NCBI GenBank assembly: GCA_030673845.1
Contig: JAUTCQ010000020.1
Location: forward strand, 62,001-126,000
Direction: 5' to 3'
Source: Verrucomicrobiota bacterium JB022
GTDB lineage: Bacteria > Verrucomicrobiota > Verrucomicrobiia > Opitutales > Oceanipulchritudinaceae
DNA length: 64,000 nt
Of this stretch, positions 50,692 to 59,778 are shown one piece after another; the stretch's first letter is position 1; each line of letters starts with the position of its first letter. Position numbers and translations under genes: made by a program. Below the pieces are notes generated by a model. It was not told the DNA's origin. It searched no databases and was given only the letters and a program-made list of their open reading frames with translations.

Positions 50692-53370
50692 CTAGAGCGC
50701 CGGCTTGATTTTGAGGATCTCGTAGCACTCGATGATGTCGCCCATTTCGTAGGCATCCTGATCACGCAGCTGCAAACCACATTCGTAGCCGGCACGGACC
50801 TCGTTGACGTCGTCCTTGAAGCGCTTGAGCGTCTGGATCTTCGCTTCGGAGATCTGGTTGCCCTTGCGGAAGAGGCGTGCGAGGTGGTCGCGCTTGATGC
50901 TGCCTTCGGTGACCATGCAGCCTGCCACCTGGCCCTTGCCCAGCGGGAAGGTCGCGCGGACTTCGGCCGCACCGATCTTGTTCTCGCGGAACTCGGGGTC
51001 GAGCAGGTCGGCCATGGCGGCTTTCACCTGGTCGATCAACTCGTAGATGATGTTGTGGCGGATGATATGGATGTTGTGGTGCTTGGCCACGGCCTGGACG
51101 CCGTTTTCCATGCCCACGTTGAAGGAGACGAGCGAGGCGCCGTCGGCAGTGTCGGCGAGCACGACATCGTTCTTGGTGATGTCGCCCACGCCCATGTCGA
51201 TGACGTCGATGTCGATCTTGTCGCTCTTGATCGAGAGCAACGCAGCGGAAAGCGCTTCGGCGGTGCCATACACGTCGGCCTTGACGATGCACTTGAAGGT
51301 CTTCTTCTGCGTGCGGGCGATAGCGGCAAAGAGGTCTTCGACGCTGGCGCGACCTTCGTCCTTCTGCGAGGCTTCGAGCTGCTTGCGCTCGCGCTCGTTG
51401 TCGGACGCGATGGTCTTCGCTTCGCGCTCGTTCTTGACCTCGTAGCAGGTGTCGCCGGCATCGGGCGGGCCGGACCAGCCGGTGATCTTGACCGGGGTGC
51501 CCGGGGTAGCCGACTTGATCTGGTTGCCCTTGTCGTCCATCAGCTGACGGACGCGGCAATAGTTTTCGCCACACACGAGAGCGGCACCCGGCTTGAGCGT
51601 GCCAGCCGTCACGATGACGCTGGCAGTCGAACCACGGCCAAGCTCCTTCTGGGCTTCGATGACCACGGCTTCGGCGTTGCCCTTGACGCGGGCTTCGATG
51701 CCTTCAGTCACTTCGGCCTGCAGGAGGATGGAGTCGAGCAGACCTTCGATGCCGAGGCCCTTGAGGGCGGAGACTTCGGCGGTGAGGGTTTCACCACCCA
51801 GCTCTTCCGGCGTCAAGTCGCGCTGCATCAGCTGCTGGCGCACGCGGTCGGGCTTGGAGCCCGGGGCGTCGACCTTGTTGATCGCCACGACGACGGGCAC
51901 TCCGGCCTTGCGGGCGTGGCCGAGAGCCTCGTCCGTCTGCGGCATGAAGCCGTCGTCTGCGGCCACCACGAGCACCGCGATGTCCGTCACATTGGCACCA
52001 CGGGCACGCATGTTGGAGAACGCGGCGTGGCCCGGGGTGTCGATAAAGGTGATCTTCTTGCCGTTGTGCTCCACCTGATAGGCACCGACGTGCTGCGTGA
52101 TGCCACCGGCTTCGCCCTTGACCACGTTGGTCTTGCGAATGGTGTCGAGCAGCGTCGTCTTGCCGTGGTCGACGTGACCAAGGATACAGACGACGGGGGC
52201 GCGGGGCTCCAGCTCTTCCTTCTCGGCTTCTGTTTTCTTGGCCTTGACGGGTTGCTGGGGTTGCGCTTCGCCGCGGTGCTTGATGTCGAGCTCAAAGCCG
52301 TGGCTGCGAGCGATCTTGGTCGCCACCTCTTCCTCGATCGCCGTGTTCATGGAGGCGAAGATGCCCAGCTCCATCAGCTCGGAAATAAGCTGGAAGGGCT
52401 TCTTGCCAATCAGGACGGCGAAGTCGCGGACGACGATGGGGGTCTTGACCTGCAGCTTGCGCAGCTCGCGGCCAGCGGGCTTTTCGGCGGCGGGTTGGCC
52501 TTGCGGCGGCACCGCCGGGGGCGGCGTCAAAGACTTGGGCGCGTTGGTGGCGGCCGGGCGAGGCGGTTGCATCGGCGGCGGGGCCATGCGCTGCGGGCCA
52601 CCCGGGCGGGGCGGCGTCATCGCCTTGGGGGCATTGCCACCCCCACCCTGTTGCGGGGCCGGGCGCGGCGGAGCCATCGGGGCGGGCGCGCTGCGGTTTT
52701 CCGGGGCCTGCGGGCGGGCGGGCGGCGGGGAAACGGGGGCCGGTCGGTTGGCGGGGGGTGCCACGGGCTCGGGCGCCTTGGCGGTTTCCGGGGCCTTGAC
52801 CACCGGGGCTTCGGGCTTGCGAGCCTCCGGCTGGCGCGGCTTTTCGGCCGGCGGCAGGTCACTCCGCAACACGGGGGATGCGGGGGCCGGGCGCGGGGGC
52901 ACCACGGCGCGCGGGGCATTGCCTTGCGCGGCGGGCGGCGGAGGCGTCGGGCGGGCGGTGACCGGCGGGCGCTTCGGCAGGGGCGGCGGGGCCTTGACTA
53001 CCGGGGCGTTCCCGGCGGGAGCCGGGCGCGGCGGCACGACCACGCGGGGCGCCTTGTTGCTCTGCTCCTGTGCTTCGCGTTCGGCGCGCTCGCGCTCGAT
53101 GTCTTCCTTCGAGCGGACGACGGCGCCGGCGGGCAGCTTGGGTGCTACGCTTTGCGGTTGGTCGGAAGAGCCGTCGTTCTCGGAATCGGAGGACGCGTCA
53201 CCAGACGCAGCGCCTGCGTTGCCAAATTCGCTTCGCAGGCTTTCGGCCGAAATGTTGTCGATCGTGCTGGAGGCACTCTTCACTTGGTACCCGCGCTTTT
53301 TAAGCAGGTTAATGAGTTCGGCATTGTCCATACCGATGTCTTTGGAAAGCTCGTATATCCGAACAGCCAT
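50692..53370 (-). CDS. infB: translation initiation factor IF-2
   Basis: An 892-residue IF-2 GTPase that brings initiator tRNA to the ribosome. Residues 1-50 form the IF2_N domain (RIYELSKDIGMDNAELINLLKKRGYQVKS). About residues 60-290 form a Pro/Ala-rich linker with repeated units such as APRAVVPPRPAPA and NAPKAMTPPRP. The G domain starts near 395 with GHVDHGKTT, followed by DTPGHAAF and NKVDAPG, then domains II-IV, ending with YEMGDIIECYEILKI. It sits in nusA-infB-rbfA. The start is the ATG at 53370. Confidence 0.97.
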   Translation of the reverse strand: MAVRIYELSKDIGMDNAELINLLKKRGYQVKSASSTIDNISAESLRSEFGNAGAASGDASSDSENDGSSDQPQSVAPKLPAGAVVRSKEDIERERAEREAQEQSNKAPRVVVPPRPAPAGNAPVVKAPPPLPKRPPVTARPTPPPPAAQGNAPRAVVPPRPAPASPVLRSDLPPAEKPRQPEARKPEAPVVKAPETAKAPEPVAPPANRPAPVSPPPARPQAPENRSAPAPMAPPRPAPQQGGGGNAPKAMTPPRPGGPQRMAPPPMQPPRPAATNAPKSLTPPPAVPPQGQPAAEKPAGRELRKLQVKTPIVVRDFAVLIGKKPFQLISELMELGIFASMNTAIEEEVATKIARSHGFELDIKHRGEAQPQQPVKAKKTEAEKEELEPRAPVVCILGHVDHGKTTLLDTIRKTNVVKGEAGGITQHVGAYQVEHNGKKITFIDTPGHAAFSNMRARGANVTDIAVLVVAADDGFMPQTDEALGHARKAGVPVVVAINKVDAPGSKPDRVRQQLMQRDLTPEELGGETLTAEVSALKGLGIEGLLDSILLQAEVTEGIEARVKGNAEAVVIEAQKELGRGSTASVIVTAGTLKPGAALVCGENYCRVRQLMDDKGNQIKSATPGTPVKITGWSGPPDAGDTCYEVKNEREAKTIASDNERERKQLEASQKDEGRASVEDLFAAIARTQKKTFKCIVKADVYGTAEALSAALLSIKSDKIDIDVIDMGVGDITKNDVVLADTADGASLVSFNVGMENGVQAVAKHHNIHIIRHNIIYELIDQVKAAMADLLDPEFRENKIGAAEVRATFPLGKGQVAGCMVTEGSIKRDHLARLFRKGNQISEAKIQTLKRFKDDVNEVRAGYECGLQLRDQDAYEMGDIIECYEILKIKPAL

Positions 53371-53421
53371 GTATTAATTATAAAAGGTCAGCTCTGCGTT
53401 TCAGTCAATGGGCGGATGCGC

Positions 53422-54675
53422 TTAGGCACCCGCGCTGTTGCGGTAGTCGGAGACGATTTGCACCAGCGCCTCGGCGTCTTCCGTCGTAAAGCCGAGTTCT
53501 TCGAGGTCGTCCGCTTCGACGCCTTCGAAGGCTTCGGGCGAGGTGAAGCCGTTCTGGACGAGGAAGATCGCCACATCGCGGTTGATGTTGGGCAGTTGCG
53601 TCCAGCGGGCGATACCGGCCTCCAGCTTGTCGTCGAAGCCGGCTTCGCGATGTTCTTCCTTCGCGATGTCGAGCTTCCAGCCGAGGAGGCGGTGGGTCAG
53701 TCGGGCGTTCTGGCCGTGGCGACCGATCGCGATGGAAAGGTCTTCTTCCGACACTTCAAAGTAGATGCGACTGTGGGCTTCGTCAAGGCGCACGTTTTTC
53801 GGGCGGGCGGGCTTGATCGCTTCTTCGAGGAAGCGCACCGGGTCGGCATCCCACTTGATGATGTCGATCTTTTCGCCGCCGAGCTCACGCACGATGCTCT
53901 TGACGCGGGCGCCGCGGGCGCCGACGCAGGCGCCGACGGGGTCGACCTTGTCGTCGTTGCTGCGCACGGCGATCTTGGTGCGGTAGCCGGGCTCGCGGGC
54001 GATGGATTCGATGACGACGGTGCCGTCGGCGATTTCCGTCACCTCAAGCTCGAAGAGGCGGCGCACAAACTTGGGGCTGGCGCGGCTGAGGATCAACTCG
54101 GGGCCACGGTTGGTGGCTTCGATGCTCGCGAGGAGGCAGCGGATGCGTTCGCCGGGGGCGTAGTCTTCCCCCCGCACGCGTTCGCGTGGCGGCAGGATGG
54201 CTTCGGCCTTGCCCATGTCGACGATCAGGTTGCCTCGTTCGCGGCGGCGGACGATCCCCGTCACGATGTCGCCCACCATGTCTTTATAGTCGTCGTAAAT
54301 GCGCTCCTTCTCGAATTGGCGAAGGCGCTGCATGATCGTCTGGCGCGCGGTCTGCGCGGCAATGCGGCCCAACTGCTCCGGGTCCATCTCCTTCTCGATG
54401 AAGAGACCGACGTCGGCATTGGGGTTGAGCGCGCGCGCTTTTTCGATGTGGATCTCCCGGCTGGTATCACTCACCGAATCGACTACTTCCATGATCGCCC
54501 AGGCCTTGAGACCCCCGGTGCGCGGGTTGATCTCGATCTTGAGTTCCTGGCCGGCATTCACGCCCTTGGAGGCCGCGCTGCGGATAGCATTGGAGATCGC
54601 CGCGATCATTTCCTCACGCGGGATCCCCTTCTCTTTCTCCATGTATTCGAGGACGGAAAGTATCTCTTGGCTCAT
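53422..54675 (-). CDS. nusA: transcription termination/antitermination protein NusA
   Basis: A 417-residue NusA that binds RNA polymerase and nascent RNA. The ATG at 54675 ([17 protein letters not shown]) is the usual start; the frame to 54738 is leader. In order it shows the N-terminal polymerase-binding domain, S1 ([28 protein letters not shown]), two KH domains ([44 protein letters not shown]), each quoted in part, and one C-terminal helical repeat ([20 protein letters not shown]). It leads the minus-strand operon with infB and rbfA. rimP, usually first in this operon, is not upstream; the next gene, about 350 bp away, is divergent. Confidence 0.97.
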   Translation of the reverse strand: MSQEILSVLEYMEKEKGIPREEMIAAISNAIRSAASKGVNAGQELKIEINPRTGGLKAWAIMEVVDSVSDTSREIHIEKARALNPNADVGLFIEKEMDPEQLGRIAAQTARQTIMQRLRQFEKERIYDDYKDMVGDIVTGIVRRRERGNLIVDMGKAEAILPPRERVRGEDYAPGERIRCLLASIEATNRGPELILSRASPKFVRRLFELEVTEIADGTVVIESIAREPGYRTKIAVRSNDDKVDPVGACVGARGARVKSIVRELGGEKIDIIKWDADPVRFLEEAIKPARPKNVRLDEAHSRIYFEVSEEDLSIAIGRHGQNARLTHRLLGWKLDIAKEEHREAGFDDKLEAGIARWTQLPNINRDVAIFLVQNGFTSPEAFEGVEADDLEELGFTTEDAEALVQIVSDYRNSAGA

Positions 54676-55023
54676 CGGTGTGTGTATCAGATAGACCCCA
54701 TCAGGGACAAAAAAAGCGGGCGGAAGGCCCACTTTCACGACGGTGACGGGTTGGGAAAGCGAGTATTAAGCGGGATCGCGTGTTACCTGTCAAGCGTCGG
54801 CCCGGAAACGGCGCGCAGGATGGTGAAAAATACCGGCCCCTCCCCCCGCGAAAACCCATCAGTCTGGATTGACAGCAGGCTCGACTCACGCATGATTGCC
54901 TCCGTTGAATCCAGGTGCAAGGTCAAGGGCGGAAACTGCCGGTTGAAGGAGCTTCAGGGGCGGTTTGAAATCCGGTGCGCGGAAACGACTTGATCCAGAC
55001 CTATTAGTCAGGGACAGAGTTAG
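54676..55023. promoter_or_regulatory. divergent promoter region between nusA and an RRM-protein gene
   Basis: These 348 bp contain no gene that I can support. They must contain the promoter of nusA-infB-rbfA (leftward) and that of the RRM gene (rightward). No T-box, riboswitch or strong palindrome was recognised. The stretch CAGGGACAGAG just before the ATG at 55024 may serve as its ribosome binding site. Confidence 0.6.
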
Positions 55024-55644
55024 ATGAGTATGAAGTTGTTTGTTGGGAACGTCAATTGGGACGCTCCAGTGGAAGAAATCAAAGCGTACCTCGGTCAGTT
55101 CGGCGAAATCGAGGACTTCTTTTATCCGTTAGATCGTGAAACCGGTCGCCCCCGTGGCTTCTGCTTTGTCACGTATACCAATGAAGAGGATGCTCAAACT
55201 GCCCTCAAGGCTCTCGATGGGGCTGAATTTGCCGGTCGCCCCCTGAAAGCCAACCCTGCTGTGCCGAAGGAAGACCTCGGCGGCGGCGCTCCCCGCGGCC
55301 CCCGTGGCGGTGGTGGCGATCGCCCGCGTCGTCCCTTCAACGACGGCCCCCGTGGCGGTGGCGGCGGCGGCTTCCGTCCGCGTAGCGACGCCCCTCGTGG
55401 CGGTGGCGAACGTGGCGGCTGGGACCGTGGCGGCGATCGCGGTTTCGACCGTGGCGAGCGCAGCGGTGGTGGCGGCGGTTACGACCGTGGCGCACCCCGT
55501 GGCGAGCGTAGCGGTGGCAGCTGGGATCGCGGCGGCGACGACCGTCCGCGCCGTGGCTACCCGACCCGCCCCTCCTCCGGCGGTGGTGAAGATGATGGCG
55601 TGCGCATCCGCGTCCCCCGCCGTCGCTACACCGACGACGAATAA
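55024..55644 (+). CDS. RRM-domain RNA-binding protein with RGG-rich tail
   Basis: A 206-residue RNA-binding protein. Residues 4-80 form one RRM: RNP2 is LFVGNVNW and RNP1 is RGFCFVTY, with good beta-alpha spacing. From residue 85 on, the tail is Gly/Arg-rich, with many RGG, RGGG and DRG units (for example APRGPRGGGGDRPRR), ending in an acidic-basic cap (RIRVPRRRYTDDE). This layout matches bacterial glycine-rich RRM proteins linked to cold adaptation and RNA chaperoning, here with an unusually long RGG region. It is a single gene with a strong terminator. Confidence 0.92.
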   Translation: MSMKLFVGNVNWDAPVEEIKAYLGQFGEIEDFFYPLDRETGRPRGFCFVTYTNEEDAQTALKALDGAEFAGRPLKANPAVPKEDLGGGAPRGPRGGGGDRPRRPFNDGPRGGGGGGFRPRSDAPRGGGERGGWDRGGDRGFDRGERSGGGGGYDRGAPRGERSGGSWDRGGDDRPRRGYPTRPSSGGGEDDGVRIRVPRRRYTDDE

Positions 55645-55675
55645 GGCGCTTGCCAGCCCACCTTTTTCCTTTTTC

Positions 55676-55707
55676 GCGCGGAGGCTCTCACCTCCGCGCT
55701 TTTTTTG
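55676..55707 (+). terminator. Rho-independent terminator after the RRM gene
   Basis: GCGCGGAGG pairs with CCTCCGCGC across CTCTCA and is followed by eight T residues. It stands about 30 bp after the stop codon. Confidence 0.93.
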
Positions 55708-55833
55708 TGCCAGCCCCAAAACAACCGCTATGACCCAATACCCCCATAATACGGTCATACAAACACTCATTACCAGTTGACATTATACGGTAGCAGGCTA
55801 AGCGTGGCCACGCCAACTTTAACTATTCTATGT

Positions 55834-56355
55834 ATGAATAAGCTATCTGCCTGTCTCTGTTTTCTGCCCATCTCTTTAACATTTGTCTCGCCTCTAATGG
55901 CGCAAACATCCGACGCCACAGAAAGACGGCTCGGGATTGGAGTATCCTACGGAAGCGAAGATCTCTTCGTCTGCACTTTTGATGTGAACGGATGGATGAT
56001 AGGAGCTTTCGGCAAAAACTGGTCAACGGCCGAAAAGCGGGAAGCTGGGACGAGCAACTACGGTCGCACGAAAATAGGAGAAACCGAATCGGTTTGGGGC
56101 TTCGACCTTGGGTATGCCTACCCAGTCTTGAACCGTCTCCGTATCGGCGCTGAAGCTTCCGTAGCGTGGGAAACCACTTACGGTAAGTACCAAGACGGCA
56201 GATTCACGGAAGGCTACTACCTTTCAGAGGAAGAAGACAAAACACATGCGGGCGTGGGAGCATTCGCAGCTTTTGCCGTTACTCAAAACCTGGAGCTGAC
56301 CGTCAACGCAAGCACCATTAAGGGTTATGGCGGAGGCATCATGCTTCGCTTTTAA
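55834..56355 (+). CDS. small predicted outer-membrane beta-barrel protein
   Basis: A 173-residue exported protein. The ATG at 55834 (MNKLSACLCFLPISLTFVSPLMAQ) gives a clear signal peptide; the frame upstream to 55777 is leader. The mature part alternates polar and aromatic or hydrophobic residues as in a beta-barrel (WGFDLGYAYPVLNRLRIGAEASVAW), and the last residues, GGGIMLRF, end in Phe, the common outer-membrane assembly signal. I do not recognise a family. The gene is clearly lower in GC than its neighbours, hinting at transfer or relaxed selection. Confidence 0.7.
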   Translation: MNKLSACLCFLPISLTFVSPLMAQTSDATERRLGIGVSYGSEDLFVCTFDVNGWMIGAFGKNWSTAEKREAGTSNYGRTKIGETESVWGFDLGYAYPVLNRLRIGAEASVAWETTYGKYQDGRFTEGYYLSEEEDKTHAGVGAFAAFAVTQNLELTVNASTIKGYGGGIMLRF

Positions 56356-56423
56356 AGCGAAGCATGCCTTGTCTCGCCCCATGAACAGGAGCGAACAAGT
56401 CACACCGGCTCCCGTCATTACCT

Positions 56424-57041
56424 CTACACCACCGGCAGCGACTTGAAGCTGGCGCCGCCTTTGTCTTCGCTGCGGGGGCGGATGAAGGCGTAGAGGGTGC
56501 CGACGATGGTCTTGGTCACGATCTCGCCGAAGATCACTGCTGCGAGCATCTTCCAGCCGAAGATGCCCGCGAAGGCCACGAGGTTGAACACGGCAGAGTC
56601 GACGGGGATGCTGACCGCGTTGGAGCCGAGCACGCGCACCATCCAGCTGCGCTCGCGCAGGCGGTGGTAGACCTCCGTGTCCATGCTCTCGGCAATGAGG
56701 ATCGCCAGCACCGAGGCGGCAAAAACGCGCACTCCACCCTCGCGCAGGTAGCCGAAACCTTCCGCCAGCCACTCGGAGCCGCCGCGCAGGCACAGCTCGA
56801 TCAGCGGAGCGCCCCAGAGGTATTTGAAGGATACCAGCAGCAGGAGCGTGAGCAGGGCCGTTGTGCCGATCACGGCGTAGACGACTTTGCGGCCGTAGAC
56901 GTGCATACGGTCGCGCTGCGTAAAGGTGAGGCCGAAAATGAGCGTGCCGACCGCGACCTGCCCGAACAGCGGGAAGGGGATAAAAAGAGTGGCCGTCAGA
57001 TTCGCCGCCAGCACGGCCAGAATGTAGATTAAGATAGGCAT
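56424..57041 (-). CDS. VUT-family transporter (queuosine-precursor type)
   Basis: A 205-residue integral membrane protein with about six membrane segments (for example ILIYILAVLAANLTATLF and VYAVIGTTALLTLLLLVSF). The late segment AESMDTEVYHRLRERSWMVRVLGSNAVSIPVDSAVFNLVAF has the family layout of the VUT/YhhQ group, in which an S-D-x-F or S-x-V-D-S motif lines the channel. Members import queuosine precursors such as preQ0 and preQ1. No preQ1 riboswitch could be recognised in the leader, so the substrate is family-based. It is divergent from the SulP transporter. Confidence 0.8.
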   Translation of the reverse strand: MPILIYILAVLAANLTATLFIPFPLFGQVAVGTLIFGLTFTQRDRMHVYGRKVVYAVIGTTALLTLLLLVSFKYLWGAPLIELCLRGGSEWLAEGFGYLREGGVRVFAASVLAILIAESMDTEVYHRLRERSWMVRVLGSNAVSIPVDSAVFNLVAFAGIFGWKMLAAVIFGEIVTKTIVGTLYAFIRPRSEDKGGASFKSLPVV

Positions 57042-57084
57042 GGGGCGGACGAAAAATAAAGGTAGCTAGTCCCCATGCCTACGG

Positions 57085-57113
57085 GCGGCAATCGCTAAAA
57101 TAAAGATTGCCGC
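57085..57113. promoter_or_regulatory. hairpin in the VUT-SulP divergent region
   Basis: GCGGCAATC pairs perfectly with GATTGCCGC across an AT-rich 11-nt loop (GCTAAAATAAA). It lies in the 104-bp gap between the two divergent starts, 32 bp upstream of the sulP start and 44 bp upstream of the VUT start. It could be an operator or a leader hairpin on either transcript. Confidence 0.5.
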
Positions 57114-57145
57114 GCGAGTTATGGGATTTTTGCTAGCCCTGCGCC

Positions 57146-58936
57146 ATGTTGATTCGCTTTCTCCAACACCTCCAGCCGCTGCCTCTGGCTTCCGTCGCCC
57201 GGCAGTATCAACGGTTTGAGCTGAAGGGAGACATGCAGGCCGGCCTCAACACCGCCCTGCTGGCCTTTCCCCAGGGGATCGCCTACGCCTCCATCGCAGG
57301 TCTGCCGATCCAGTATGGCATTTTCGGCTCGATTATGGCCGCCTTGGTCGCGCCGTGGTTTTCGGGCTCGCGCTTCATCACGCCGGGGCCGACCAATGCC
57401 ACTGCCGCCATGGTGCTGGCGACCTTCCCCACCCTCGGCCTCGCGACCGAGGCGGAGCGGGCGTTGGGCCTGCCGCTGGTCCTGCTGATGACGGGCAGCT
57501 TTCTGATTTTTGGTGCCATCCTGCAGGTGGCCAACCTGATCCAGTATGTTTCGCGCTCGGTCGTAACGGGCTACATCTCCGCCGCCGCCGTCTACATCAT
57601 CATCAACCAGATCCCGAAAGTCCTGGGGCTGACGCTGGAGGCACCACCGGGGGCCAACATCCTGACGCTCGTCTGGCACACCGTGCTGAGCCTCGGCACC
57701 TTCCAGATCAGCGCAGTCCTGATCAGCGCCCTGACTTTGGTAATTTACCTGACGGTGACGCGCTGGCGGCCCAAGTGGCCGGTGGTGGCGCTCGTGCTGT
57801 TTGTAGTCTCGGCCATTACGGCGGGGATGACGGCACTGCACGTGTTCGACTTGCTCGACGGCCCGGTCGCCCACGCCTCGGCGATCAAGCCGGACAACTG
57901 GGTCATCTCGCCGCCCCTGAGCCGCGGCAACTGGACCGATTTTGCCACGGTAGCCCTCACGCTGGCCTTCCTCATCGCGCTGGAGTCGATCTCGATCGGC
58001 AAGACGCTCGCCGCCCGGAGCGGTCAGCGCCTCGATGCCAACCAGGAGATCCTCGGGCTGGGCCTCGCCAACGTGGTCTGCGGCCTCTACCAGGGCATGC
58101 CCGCCGGGGGCTCGCTCACGCGCTCGCAGCTCAACTTCAGCAGCGGGGCCAAGACGGGCTTTTCCAATATCTACAGCGGGCTGATCTGCCTCGTGGGCGC
58201 CCTGACGCTCGGCCAGTTGACGGGCTTTATCCCGGTGCCGGTGCTGGGCGTGCTCGTCATTACGATCGGGATCTCGCTCATCAACCGCAAGGTGATCCGC
58301 GTGGTGTGGTCGACCACCGTGTCCGACCGGATCGTGTATCTCGTGACGCTCGTCTCCGCCCTGATGCTGCGGCTCGACTTCGCCATTATCCTCGGCACCG
58401 CCACCAGCATCCTGCTCTTCCTGCGCAAGGCCGCCCAGCCGGAGCTGATGGAATACGGCGAGGAGGAGGCCAGCCGCTTTGCCCCCAAGGACGGCGCGCC
58501 GACAGCCGAGATCGCCATCGTCCACGTGGAGGGCAACCTGTTCTTTGGCGCCGCCGAGCTGTTCCGCGACCAGATGCGCCGGGTGTGCGAGCGCCAGAAC
58601 CAGAAGATCGTGATCCTGAAGCTGCGCAACGCCCACCACCTCGACGCCACCGCCGTGCTCGCCCTCGAAGAGCTGGTGCGCTACATGCAGGAGACCAGTC
58701 GCCGCCTGTTGATCAGCGAAGCGCGCGACGAGACGATGCGCATCTTCCGCAACAGCGGCCTGCTCGCCGTCATCGGGCAGGAAAACGTCTTTGCCGATGA
58801 TGCGCACAACCCCACCCTCTCCACCTCGTTGGCCCTGCGGCACGCGATGCGCCTGATGGGTGGCCAGGAGGCCGAAGTAAAAATCTTCGTTGGCGGCTCG
58901 CATCGGCCGGATGAACCCGGTAAACAAGCTTCGTGA
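57146..58936 (+). CDS. SulP-family anion transporter with STAS domain
   Basis: A 596-residue SulP (SLC26-type) transporter. The membrane domain spans about residues 25-430, with the family signature near the N-terminus (ALLAFPQGIAYASIAGLPIQYGIF) and many hydrophobic helices. It is followed by a C-terminal STAS domain (about 460-580), which begins AEIAIVHVEGNLFFGAAELF and regulates or assembles the transporter. The cargo could be sulfate, bicarbonate or a dicarboxylate; the sequence does not decide. Its last bases overlap the next small gene. Confidence 0.93.
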   Translation: MLIRFLQHLQPLPLASVARQYQRFELKGDMQAGLNTALLAFPQGIAYASIAGLPIQYGIFGSIMAALVAPWFSGSRFITPGPTNATAAMVLATFPTLGLATEAERALGLPLVLLMTGSFLIFGAILQVANLIQYVSRSVVTGYISAAAVYIIINQIPKVLGLTLEAPPGANILTLVWHTVLSLGTFQISAVLISALTLVIYLTVTRWRPKWPVVALVLFVVSAITAGMTALHVFDLLDGPVAHASAIKPDNWVISPPLSRGNWTDFATVALTLAFLIALESISIGKTLAARSGQRLDANQEILGLGLANVVCGLYQGMPAGGSLTRSQLNFSSGAKTGFSNIYSGLICLVGALTLGQLTGFIPVPVLGVLVITIGISLINRKVIRVVWSTTVSDRIVYLVTLVSALMLRLDFAIILGTATSILLFLRKAAQPELMEYGEEEASRFAPKDGAPTAEIAIVHVEGNLFFGAAELFRDQMRRVCERQNQKIVILKLRNAHHLDATAVLALEELVRYMQETSRRLLISEARDETMRIFRNSGLLAVIGQENVFADDAHNPTLSTSLALRHAMRLMGGQEAEVKIFVGGSHRPDEPGKQAS

Positions 58937-59160
58937 TGGACGCTTCCCGCCCTTCCCTTGCCGCAATTCTGGCCCTGGCCGCCTCGCTGATCCTCGTCGT
59001 GACGGGCTCGGCCATGGTGCTGCTGTTTCTCTATTCGTTTGCGATGCTCGCCGTGAGCGTCGTGCTGATCGTGATCGGAGCGGCCCTGCTCTGGTGGGGC
59101 ATGAAGCGCCTCCACACGCAGCAGGAGGCGGCCAACCAGAGCGGGCCAGAGCAGGCCTGA
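58936..59160 (+). CDS. small two-helix membrane protein
   Basis: A 74-residue protein beginning at ATG 58936, overlapping the last base of the SulP TGA. Two adjacent hydrophobic helices, SLAAILALAASLILVVTG and MVLLFLYSFAMLAVSVVL (quoted in part), are followed by a short polar tail. I do not recognise it. Translational coupling to the transporter suggests an accessory role or simple co-expression. Confidence 0.65.
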   Translation: MDASRPSLAAILALAASLILVVTGSAMVLLFLYSFAMLAVSVVLIVIGAALLWWGMKRLHTQQEAANQSGPEQA

Positions 59161-59328
59161 GCGACGGGCGACTTTGGTCGTGGCACTCTTCCAGAGTGCA
59201 TTCTTGGGCTTGTAAAACCCGGGGTATCGATCCGCTCTTGCGGACCTCAACCCCGCGCTAAGATCTGGCAAGCCTCTGGCTTGCTGGACAATTCAGCATC
59301 CCGGAGGGCGTGCTACGGCGACAACTCG

Positions 59329-59694
59329 CTACAACTCCGTATACTTCAGGCTTTTGCCTTTGGCTTTTTCGACGGGGTATTTGCGGTCGTTCTTCTCGAT
59401 CTTGGCGCGGATGGCCTCGGCGAGGTCGATGCCGCTGATGTTGGAAAACTCCATCGCGTAGATCACCACGTCGGCCAGCTCCTCGCGAATGGCGGCGGTC
59501 TTGGCGGAATCGCGGGCGATTTCGCGGCTCTGCTCGGAGCTGCACCAGAGGAAGTGCTCCATCAGCTCCCCCGCCTCGGCAGCGAGGGCCATGGAGAGGT
59601 TTTTGGGGCTGTGAAACTGCTCCCAGTCGCGCGCGTGGGCAAATTCAAATACGGCCTGCTTCAGTTCGGCCACGGTGGTCTCGGCATCGGCCAT
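59329..59694 (-). CDS. MazG-like nucleotide pyrophosphohydrolase
   Basis: A 121-residue protein of the MazG/RS21-C6 (dCTP pyrophosphatase-like) group. ATG at 59694 begins MADAETTVAELKQ. The metal-binding acidic motif pattern, EAGELMEHF followed by EELADVVIYAMEFSN, is the family EExxD signature. It hydrolyses non-canonical or excess (d)NTPs to the monophosphate. Length is normal for the single-domain form. The frame upstream to 59751 is not needed. Confidence 0.88.
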   Translation of the reverse strand: MADAETTVAELKQAVFEFAHARDWEQFHSPKNLSMALAAEAGELMEHFLWCSSEQSREIARDSAKTAAIREELADVVIYAMEFSNISGIDLAEAIRAKIEKNDRKYPVEKAKGKSLKYTEL

Positions 59695-59778
59695 TGCCAG
59701 CAGCCTAGCCCCCGAAACCCCAAACTCAAGCACGGAAAACACTTGCGGCATTCACCAGTTGAGCATAGCTGTAATCGG

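Noticed and set aside
50671-54993. Plus-strand open frame of 1440 residues
   Set aside because: It lies exactly antisense to infB and nusA, has no family resemblance, and its composition follows the complementary codons of high-GC genes.
57042-57145. preQ1 riboswitch ahead of the VUT transporter
   Set aside because: The leader has one hairpin but none of the conserved preQ1 aptamer core that I could line up.
57119-58966. Minus-strand open frame of 615 residues
   Set aside because: Antisense to the SulP transporter, which has a complete membrane domain and STAS domain.
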